A DNA stretch of 5,161 bases. It comes from Clostridia bacterium. GTDB taxonomy: Bacteria > Bacillota > Clostridia > Oscillospirales > Acutalibacteraceae. The notes under the pieces are model-generated. The model was not told the origin of the DNA. It saw only the letters and a list, made by a program, of their open reading frames with translations, and searched no databases. The position numbers and the translations under genes are program-made. Below are positions 1 through 5,161 of the stretch, piece after piece. The DNA lies in assembly GCA_017502965.1 (NCBI GenBank), contig JAFVTZ010000062.1:1-5161 (forward strand), given 5' to 3'. How positions within the stretch are numbered: the stretch's first letter is position 1; the number at the start of each line of letters is the position of its first letter.

Positions 1-1143
1 AAAAGCGGCGACCGTATTAAAATGATGGCAACAGGTGCGGATTTTGATATTGTTGAACTCGGAAGAAAGAGGGCTACCTCTTTAGAGCCTTGTGATGTTT
101 TAGAGGCAGGCGAGGTAGGTTATCTTTCGGCGTCTATAAAGACAGTAAGTGAAGCGCGTGTCGGAGATACAATAACCCTGAGTGACGCTCCCGTTTCAGA
201 GCCCCTTGCAGGTTACAGAAAGGTAAATCCTGTTGTGTTCTGCGGAATTTACCCTGCAGACGGCGCAAAATATCCCGACCTTCGTGATGCGCTCGATAAA
301 CTGCAACTCAACGATGCTTCGCTTTTGTTTGAGCCTGAAAGTTCCAACGCTTTGGGATTCGGTTTCCGTTGCGGATTTTTGGGACTGCTTCACATGGAAA
401 TTATTCAGGAAAGACATGAAAGAGAATATAATCTTGACCTTGTTACAACCGCTCCGAGTGTTGAGTACAAATTTGTGCTGACATCGGGTGAAGAAATAAC
501 GGTGGACAATCCTACAAACTATCCCGACCCTGCCATAATAGCAGAAGCACTCGAGCCTGTGGCAGATGTGCATATCTACAGCCCGAGCGAGTATGTAGGT
601 ACTATAATGCAACTTTGCGAAGAACGCAGAGGTTTTTATACCGATATGAAATATATGGGAGACAGGGTGGATATTCATTATGTAATGCCTATGGGCGAAA
701 TAGTTTATGACTTTTTCGATGCCCTCAAATCCCGTACAAAGGGATATGCCAGTTACGATTATGAAACCAAAGGTTATGAACGGTCAAAACTTGTAAAACT
801 TGATGTTATGCTGGCAGGCGATGTTGTGGATGCGCTTTCGTTTATAGTTCATTCTGACAACGCTTATGCACGCGCCCGCAGAATTGCTGAAAAATTGAAA
901 GATTATATCCCGCGTCAGCTTTTCGAAGTGCCGATTCAGGTTGCGATTTCGGGTAAGATAATAGCCCGTGAAACTGTTAAAGCACTTCGCAAGGATGTTC
1001 TTGCCAAGTGTTACGGCGGCGATATCACACGTAAGAAAAAGTTGCTTGAAAAGCAAAAAGAAGGTAAAAAACGAATGAGAAAACTCGGCTCTGTCGAAGT
1101 GCCGCAGGAAGCATTTATGGCTGTGCTGAAACTTGATGAATAG
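1..1143 (+). CDS. lepA: Elongation factor 4 (LepA), 3' part; 5' end outside window
   Basis: LepA is a ribosome-binding translational GTPase, proposed to back-translocate or remodel stalled ribosomes and to help initiation or 30S assembly. The frame is open from base 1 and encodes 380 residues to a TAG stop; the family is usually about 600 residues, so the GTPase domain and part of domain II are missing because the window starts inside the gene, not because the gene is broken. The fragment opens in the domain II barrel (GDRIKMMATG). Domain III follows at about residues 105-155 (FGFRCGFLGLLHMEIIQERH), then the EF-G-like domain V at about 185-260 (RRGFYTDMKYMG, MPMGEIVYDFFDALKS). Last comes the LepA-specific C-terminal domain at about 270-380, with the diagnostic CYGGDITRKKKLLEKQKEGK and the ending VPQEAFMAVLKLDE. 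That tail is unique to LepA among translational GTPases, so the identification is secure. The next gene starts 11 nt after the stop, suggesting co-transcription. No frameshift or internal stop is seen. Confidence 0.98.
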   Translation, partial: KSGDRIKMMATGADFDIVELGRKRATSLEPCDVLEAGEVGYLSASIKTVSEARVGDTITLSDAPVSEPLAGYRKVNPVVFCGIYPADGAKYPDLRDALDKLQLNDASLLFEPESSNALGFGFRCGFLGLLHMEIIQERHEREYNLDLVTTAPSVEYKFVLTSGEEITVDNPTNYPDPAIIAEALEPVADVHIYSPSEYVGTIMQLCEERRGFYTDMKYMGDRVDIHYVMPMGEIVYDFFDALKSRTKGYASYDYETKGYERSKLVKLDVMLAGDVVDALSFIVHSDNAYARARRIAEKLKDYIPRQLFEVPIQVAISGKIIARETVKALRKDVLAKCYGGDITRKKKLLEKQKEGKKRMRKLGSVEVPQEAFMAVLKLDE

Positions 1144-1154
1144 GAAAGATTTTT

Positions 1155-1991
1155 ATGACTGAAAGACAACTTGCAAGAAAAAAAGCAATTATCCGCAGAA
1201 GAATATTTCTTGGATTATGTTTTGCGGTATTGGTGCTTATAATAGCACTTGTTGCATTTATTATAAAAGCGGTGGTCTCTGCTCCTGAAGATAAAAATCC
1301 GAGTGAAATTACATCTTCAGATGTTTCGGATGTTTCTTCAGATAATAAAGTAGAAGAAGTTGAGCCTCAGGTCAACGAATACGGACTGGATGTTACTTTC
1401 AGTAATTTACTGCTTGTAAACGGTAAAAATCCGCTACCCGATGATTATGACAAAAATGTCCGCGAATTTCTTGTGGAGATAGACCCGCAGTACAGAAATA
1501 ATAATTATGTTACCAAAATTCATAAAGATGTTTATCCTTATATAACGGCTATGGTTGCAAAGGCTCAGAAAGATGGTGTTGACCTTAAAGTCTGGTCGCC
1601 TTTCAGAAGTTATGCCGACCAGAAGGTGCTATTTGAAAATAAGGTCAAGCGTGTTACCGATTCTACAGGGCTTACGGGTGATGCTGCGGAAAAAGAAGCT
1701 GCAACTGTTGTTGCAAGACCGGGCACAAGCGAGCACAACACAGGTCTTTGCGCTGACTTTAATATGGCAAGTTCCAAGTTTGCAGATACCGAAATGTATA
1801 AATGGATGACCGAAAATGCGGAAGATTTCGGATTTATTATGCGTTACAGAGAGGATAAACAGCCTATAACGGGTGTTATCCACGAATCGTGGCATTGGAG
1901 ATTTGTTGGAATAAATGTTGCAAAGGATATAAACCGACTTGATATGTGTCTGGAAGAATATGTGGAATATCTTGAAAAAAACAGAGGATAA
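1155..1991 (+). CDS. Membrane-anchored M15B D,D-/L,D-carboxypeptidase (VanY/LdcB family)
   Basis: The gene encodes a 278-residue zinc peptidase predicted to trim the C-terminal D-alanine (or the next residue) from peptidoglycan stem peptides outside the membrane. A basic N-terminus (KK at 9-10, RRR at 14-16) precedes one hydrophobic helix at about 17-41, so the N-terminus should stay inside and the protein act as a signal anchor; cleavage near residue 43 cannot be excluded. A Ser/Asp/Glu-rich linker covers about 42-75. The catalytic domain runs from about 120 to 262. It has the substrate-pocket motif SPFRSYADQ (148-156, Arg151), the zinc motif SEHNTGLCADF (His194, Asp201), and HESWHWRFVG with the likely catalytic base Glu244 and third ligand His247. 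All core residues are present. The ATG at 1155 sits 6 nt after GGAAAG, which overlaps the lepA stop; 11 nt separate the genes. No vanH/A/X-type genes adjoin it, so a wall-maintenance role is more likely than glycopeptide resistance. D,D- versus L,D-specificity cannot be settled from sequence. Confidence 0.93.
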   Translation: MTERQLARKKAIIRRRIFLGLCFAVLVLIIALVAFIIKAVVSAPEDKNPSEITSSDVSDVSSDNKVEEVEPQVNEYGLDVTFSNLLLVNGKNPLPDDYDKNVREFLVEIDPQYRNNNYVTKIHKDVYPYITAMVAKAQKDGVDLKVWSPFRSYADQKVLFENKVKRVTDSTGLTGDAAEKEAATVVARPGTSEHNTGLCADFNMASSKFADTEMYKWMTENAEDFGFIMRYREDKQPITGVIHESWHWRFVGINVAKDINRLDMCLEEYVEYLEKNRG

Positions 1992-2003
1992 AGAGGTTTT
2001 AAA

Positions 2004-3488
2004 ATGCGGAAAATAGGGTTTGACAATAATAAATATATTGAACTGCAGTCGCAGAATATTAAAGACAGGATAGCAATGTTCGGGGATAAACTTTATCTCG
2101 AATTCGGCGGAAAACTTTTTGACGATTTTCACGCATCCCGGGTGCTTCCCGGTTTTGAGCCTGATGCAAAGGTTAAAATGCTGATGTCTTTGAAAGATGA
2201 TGCGGAAGTAGTTATTGTTATAAATGCAGATGCCATTGAGAAAAATAAACGCAGGGGCGATCTGGGAATCACCTATGACCTTGATACCCTGAGACTTATT
2301 GATGCTTTCAGAGAGATAGGTCTTTATGTAGGCAGTGTGGTTATAACCTGCTTTACGGGTCAGCCTTTGGCAATTGCTTTTGAAAAGAGGCTTACAAATC
2401 TCGGTGTAAAGGTTTACCGCCATTATCCTATTGCGGATTATCCTTCAAATATTCCTCATATAGTCAGCGAAGACGGTTTCGGCAAAAATGATTATATTGA
2501 GACTTCACGCCGTCTTGTAGTTGTAACAGCTCCCGGTCCCGGAAGCGGAAAAATGGCTACCTGCCTGTCCCAACTTTATCACGAAAATAAAAGAGGTATA
2601 AAAGCGGGTTATGCTAAATTTGAAACTTTCCCTATCTGGAGCATTCCGCTTAAACATCCTGTCAATATTGCTTACGAAGCGGCAACTGCAGACCTTAACG
2701 ATGTTAATATGATAGACCCGTTCCATCTTGAAGCTTATAACGAAAAAGCGGTGAATTACAACCGCGATATCGAAATTTTTCCCGTCCTTAATGCAATGCT
2801 CGAAAGCATTCTGGGAGAATCGCCTTATAAGAGCCCTACGGATATGGGTGTTAATATGGCAGGATTTGCTATTTGCGACGATGAAGTTGTATGCCAGGCA
2901 TCCGCTCAGGAAATTATCCGCCGTTATTATGCGGCGCTTGTTAATGTTCGTCAGGGAATGGGAGAGGTTTCAAACTCTTCAAAGATAGAACTTCTTATGA
3001 AACAGGTAGGTGTAACTACATCTGACCGCCCCGTAGTGAAAGCTGCTCTTGATAAAGCAGAGGAAAGCGGCGGACCGGCAGTTGCTATGGAACTAAGTGA
3101 CGGCACGATGATAACCGGAAAAACATCAAGCCTTTTGGGAGCTTCTTCTTCAATGCTTCTCAACTGCCTGAAATACTTAGCGGGTATTCCCGACGATATT
3201 GACCTTATTTCTCCCTCGATAATTGAGCCTATTCAGAAGCTTAAAACTGATATTATGGGAAATCATAACCCAAGACTTCATACAGATGAAATCCTTATCG
3301 CCCTTTCTATTTGTGCTGTGACGAGTGATGTCGCTAAAAAAGCACTCGGTCAGGCGGAGAAACTCAAAGGACTTGAAGCCCATTCAACCGTTATTCTGTC
3401 CCGCGTAGATGAAAATGTTTTCAGAAAACTTGGTGTGAATATCACTTGTGAACCTAAGTATCAAACCAAAAAACTTTATCATAACTGA
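2004..3488 (+). CDS. DUF1846 / UPF0371 family protein, function unknown
   Basis: This is a complete 494-residue protein that I recognise as DUF1846 (UPF0371), a family widespread in Firmicutes and some Actinobacteria, about 490-505 residues long. Known members are cytoplasmic and have no established reaction. It opens with the family start MRKIGFDNNKYIELQSQNI. The N-terminal half has a Rossmann-like pattern of hydrophobic strands (AEVVIVINADAIE at 67-79, YVGSVVITCF at 108-117, RRLVVVTAPGPGSGKMATCL at 169-188). The last ends in a glycine-rich loop (Gly178, Gly180, Gly182, Lys183) resembling a phosphate-binding loop but with Met184 where Walker A has Ser/Thr. A second motif, DGTMITGKTSSLLGASSS (366-383), fits GxxxxGK[ST] literally. 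The C-terminal part is largely helical with conserved-looking NHNPRLHTDEILIALSICA (420-438). No signal peptide or membrane helix is seen. The ATG follows AGAGG by 7 nt, 12 nt after the carboxypeptidase stop, and a strong terminator follows the TGA, so it is the last gene of the lepA transcript. Family assignment is confident; nucleotide binding is only inferred. Confidence 0.93.
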   Translation: MRKIGFDNNKYIELQSQNIKDRIAMFGDKLYLEFGGKLFDDFHASRVLPGFEPDAKVKMLMSLKDDAEVVIVINADAIEKNKRRGDLGITYDLDTLRLIDAFREIGLYVGSVVITCFTGQPLAIAFEKRLTNLGVKVYRHYPIADYPSNIPHIVSEDGFGKNDYIETSRRLVVVTAPGPGSGKMATCLSQLYHENKRGIKAGYAKFETFPIWSIPLKHPVNIAYEAATADLNDVNMIDPFHLEAYNEKAVNYNRDIEIFPVLNAMLESILGESPYKSPTDMGVNMAGFAICDDEVVCQASAQEIIRRYYAALVNVRQGMGEVSNSSKIELLMKQVGVTTSDRPVVKAALDKAEESGGPAVAMELSDGTMITGKTSSLLGASSSMLLNCLKYLAGIPDDIDLISPSIIEPIQKLKTDIMGNHNPRLHTDEILIALSICAVTSDVAKKALGQAEKLKGLEAHSTVILSRVDENVFRKLGVNITCEPKYQTKKLYHN

Positions 3489-3492
3489 TTAA

Positions 3493-3532
3493 AAAACAAG
3501 TTATCTGCAATTTATTTCAGATAACTTGTTTT
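3493..3532 (+). terminator. Rho-independent terminator after the DUF1846 gene
   Basis: A perfect 15-bp inverted repeat pairs 3493-3507 (AAAACAAGTTATCTG) with 3518-3532 (CAGATAACTTGTTTT) around a 10-nt AT-rich loop. The descending arm ends in TTTT and is followed by GTTT, giving a U-rich tail on the + strand transcript. The hairpin begins 4 nt after the TGA stop. The stem is AT-rich in its outer part, and the A-run on the left arm would give a U-run on the minus strand, so it could also stop transcription from the other direction. It marks the end of the lepA-carboxypeptidase-DUF1846 unit and insulates the flavodiiron gene. Confidence 0.9.
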
Positions 3533-3562
3533 GTTTATCCATTTTTCGGTATAATATATAAT
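3526..3562 (+). promoter_or_regulatory. Probable sigma-A promoter of the flavodiiron gene, two possible -10 boxes
   Basis: Two exact TATAAT hexamers stand 7 nt apart at 3550-3555 and 3557-3562, in the only sizeable intergenic gap and upstream of the flavodiiron start. The -35 elements are weak: TTGTTT at 3526-3531 (18-nt spacer to the first box, and inside the terminator's right arm) or TTTATC at 3534-3539 (17-nt spacer to the second box), each matching TTGACA at three positions. No TG extension lies before the first box. A weak -35 could mean an activator is used, but no operator palindrome other than the terminator itself is visible. The -10 assignment is fair; the -35 is tentative. Confidence 0.6.
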
Positions 3563-3569
3563 ATAAAAT

Positions 3570-3575
3570 AAGGAG
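3570..3575 (+). promoter_or_regulatory. Ribosome binding site (AAGGAG) of the flavodiiron gene
   Basis: AAGGAG is a strong match to the anti-Shine-Dalgarno sequence and is the best site in the window. It lies 11 nt before the ATG at 3587, slightly longer than the usual 6-9 nt, with only A and T between. No alternative ATG, GTG or TTG in the right frame lies closer, so it supports the ATG at 3587. The two upstream genes have weaker sites (GGAAAG and AGAGG) at normal spacing. Confidence 0.75.
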
Positions 3576-3586
3576 TAATTATAATT

Positions 3587-5161
3587 ATGAAAATCACAAC
3601 TGATATTAAATATGTAGGTGTAAACGATAGAAAAATTGATTTATTTGAGGGGCAGTATAAAGTGCCTAACGGAATTTCCTATAACTCTTATGCTATAATC
3701 GACCGTGAAATCGCTGTAATGGATACGGTTGATGCGGCTTTCACCCACGAATGGCTTGATAATATTGCAGATACTCTCGGGGACAGAAAACCCGATTATC
3801 TTATCGTTCAGCATATGGAGCCTGACCATTCGGCAAATATTGTGAACTTTATGAAGACTTATGAAAACGCAAAAATTGTGTCTTCGGCAAAGGCTTTTTC
3901 TATGATGAAAGGCTTTTTCGGTATAGAATTTGATGACAGAAGGATAGTTGTTGCAGAAGGGGACACACTTTCTTTAGGAGAGCACACTCTCACTTTTGTC
4001 ACAGCACCTATGGTGCATTGGCCTGAAGTTATAGTGACTTATGACAGCAAGGATAAGGTGTTATTCTCGGCAGACGGTTTCGGTAAATTCGGTACTACTG
4101 ATACTGACGAGGAATGGGAAGACGAGGCAAGGCGTTATTATATAGGTATAGTCGGAAAATACGGCGCGCAGGTGCAGAATCTGCTTAAAAAAGCCGCAAC
4201 ACTTGATATTGAAAAAATCTGCCCGTTGCACGGTCCTGTCCTTTCTGAAAATCTTGATAAATATATATCATTATATAATGTATGGTCAAGTTATCAGGCT
4301 GAAAAGGAAGGTATAGTTATTGCATATACATCGGTTTACGGCAATACTGCAAAAGCGGTGTCAAGACTCGGCGAAAGACTCAAAGAAAACGGCTGTCCCG
4401 AGGTTAAGATTTTTGACCTTGCGCGTGCAGATATGTCTGAGGCTATTTCGGCGGCTTTTTGTTACAGTAAACTGGTGCTTGCTACTACTACCTATAATTC
4501 GGAAATATTCCCTTTTATGAATACTTTTCTACACGGACTTTGCGAGAGAAATTTTCAGAACAGAACTGTCGGCATTATTGAAAACGGAAGTTGGGCGCCC
4601 ATGGCGGCAAAGGTTATGAGAGAGAAACTTTCGGTTTGCAAAAACATAAACTTCACAGATACTTCTGTCAGGATAATGTCTGCGTTGAGTGTGGAAAGCA
4701 AAGCGCAACTCGAAGACCTTGCTATAGAACTCAGTTCGGAATATCTTGCAAGAAAAACCGACACTGCAAACAAAAATGACCTTGATGCACTGTTTGATAT
4801 CGGCTACGGTCTTTATGTCGTTACCACAAACGATTCCAAAAGAGATAACGGACTTATAGTAAATACTGTAACTCAGGTCACAAATACTCCGAACAGAATT
4901 GCTGTTACAATAAATAAGGAAAACTATTCCCATCATGTCATAAAACAAAGCGGTATTATGAATGTTAACTGCCTTAGCGAAAGTGCGCCTTTTTCTGTTT
5001 TCGAGAAATTTGGTTTCAAGAGCGGAAGAAACACCGATAAATTTGAAAATGAGGAAGTTTTGCGTTCTGATAATGGTCTTGTTTTCCTTGACAGATATAT
5101 AAATTCTTTTATATCTTTAAAGGTTGAGAGTTATGTTGATCTTGATACTCACGGAATGTTT
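3587..5161 (+). CDS. FprA-type flavodiiron protein fused to a flavin-reductase-like domain; 3' end outside window
   Basis: The frame is open from ATG 3587 to the last base: 525 codons, no stop, so the gene is cut by the window edge. Flavodiiron proteins reduce O2 to water and/or NO to N2O in the cytoplasm of anaerobes. Residues about 1-240 form the metallo-beta-lactamase-like domain with every expected iron ligand: HMEPDH (His76, Glu78, Asp80, His81), His144 in MVHWPE, Asp163 in SADGFGKFG and His215 in CPLHGP. Residues about 242-388 are a flavodoxin domain with the FMN phosphate loop TSVYGNT (248-254), ATTTYNSEIFPF (299-310) and IIENGSWAP (330-338). From about 396 a flavin-reductase/flavoredoxin-like domain begins (DIGYGLYVVTTND, NGLIVNTVTQVTNTP at 421-435, MNVNCLSESAPF at 458-469) and is nearly complete at VDLDTHGMF (517-525). 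Simple FprA proteins stop near residue 400. A rubredoxin domain may follow outside the window, as in Moorella Hrb. The gene has its own promoter and lies behind a terminator, so it is probably expressed separately from the lepA unit. Confidence 0.93.
   Translation, partial: MKITTDIKYVGVNDRKIDLFEGQYKVPNGISYNSYAIIDREIAVMDTVDAAFTHEWLDNIADTLGDRKPDYLIVQHMEPDHSANIVNFMKTYENAKIVSSAKAFSMMKGFFGIEFDDRRIVVAEGDTLSLGEHTLTFVTAPMVHWPEVIVTYDSKDKVLFSADGFGKFGTTDTDEEWEDEARRYYIGIVGKYGAQVQNLLKKAATLDIEKICPLHGPVLSENLDKYISLYNVWSSYQAEKEGIVIAYTSVYGNTAKAVSRLGERLKENGCPEVKIFDLARADMSEAISAAFCYSKLVLATTTYNSEIFPFMNTFLHGLCERNFQNRTVGIIENGSWAPMAAKVMREKLSVCKNINFTDTSVRIMSALSVESKAQLEDLAIELSSEYLARKTDTANKNDLDALFDIGYGLYVVTTNDSKRDNGLIVNTVTQVTNTPNRIAVTINKENYSHHVIKQSGIMNVNCLSESAPFSVFEKFGFKSGRNTDKFENEEVLRSDNGLVFLDRYINSFISLKVESYVDLDTHGMF

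Noticed and set aside
196..678. Minus-strand open frame (160 codons) inside lepA
   Set aside because: It is antisense to a strongly conserved part of lepA, has no family resemblance, and its composition is that of a shadow frame.
1..1143. lepA pseudogene, because it lacks the GTPase domain
   Set aside because: The frame is open through base 1 and starts mid-domain, so the missing part is explained by the window edge.
1155..1991. Glycopeptide (vancomycin) resistance determinant, because of the VanY-like domain
   Set aside because: No ligase, dehydrogenase, VanX-type dipeptidase or two-component regulator is adjacent. Chromosomal M15B carboxypeptidases are common in susceptible Firmicutes.
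1629..2423. Long minus-strand open frame (264 codons) across the carboxypeptidase/DUF1846 junction
   Set aside because: It lies wholly opposite two well-supported genes, has no recognisable domain, and its Cys/Phe/Ile/Asn-rich composition is that of a reverse-complement shadow.
3489..3586. Riboswitch, small RNA or attachment site in the intergenic gap
   Set aside because: At 98 nt the gap is filled by the terminator, the -10 boxes and the ribosome binding site; no further conserved structure or repeat is visible.
4529..4948. Minus-strand open frame (139 codons) opposite the flavodoxin/reductase part of the flavodiiron gene
   Set aside because: The + strand frame here has conserved flavodoxin and flavin-reductase motifs, and the minus frame shows none.

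Overview
The window reads as chromosomal DNA from an anaerobic, low-to-middle GC Gram-positive bacterium, most likely a gut-type Clostridia (Oscillospiraceae/Ruminococcaceae-like). This is inferred from four things: AT-rich wobble use with short purine-rich ribosome binding sites, a DUF1846/UPF0371 protein (a family common in Firmicutes), an M15B carboxypeptidase on a membrane anchor, and an oxygen/NO-scavenging flavodiiron protein typical of strict anaerobes. The taxonomy is an inference; there is no rRNA or other marker here.

All genes lie on the + strand and fill almost the whole window. Positions 1-1143 are the 3' part of lepA (elongation factor 4), whose start lies upstream of the window. 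It is followed after 11 nt by a membrane-anchored VanY/LdcB-type peptidoglycan carboxypeptidase (1155-1991), and after another 12 nt by a complete DUF1846 protein of unknown function (2004-3488). The tight spacing and lack of visible promoters between these three suggest one transcript. A strong hairpin terminator with a 15-bp perfect stem (3493-3532) closes that unit.

The only real intergenic gap (3489-3586, 98 nt) holds this terminator, then two overlapping-register TATAAT boxes and an AAGGAG ribosome binding site. These lead into a large flavodiiron protein gene that starts at 3587 and stays open to the last base (525 codons, no stop). It combines a metallo-beta-lactamase-like diiron domain with all expected metal ligands, a flavodoxin domain, and a fused flavin-reductase-like domain that the window edge cuts. 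In Moorella the FprA flavodiiron protein is served by a separate protein (Hrb: flavin reductase plus rubredoxin), so this gene looks like FprA and at least the first half of Hrb joined in one polypeptide.

Functionally the window holds housekeeping translation, cell-wall trimming, an uncharacterised protein, and a separately transcribed oxygen/NO defence enzyme. I see no mobile element, CRISPR array, RNA gene or defence system. The items most worth a second look are the domain-fused flavodiiron protein and the DUF1846 protein with two glycine-lysine loop motifs.
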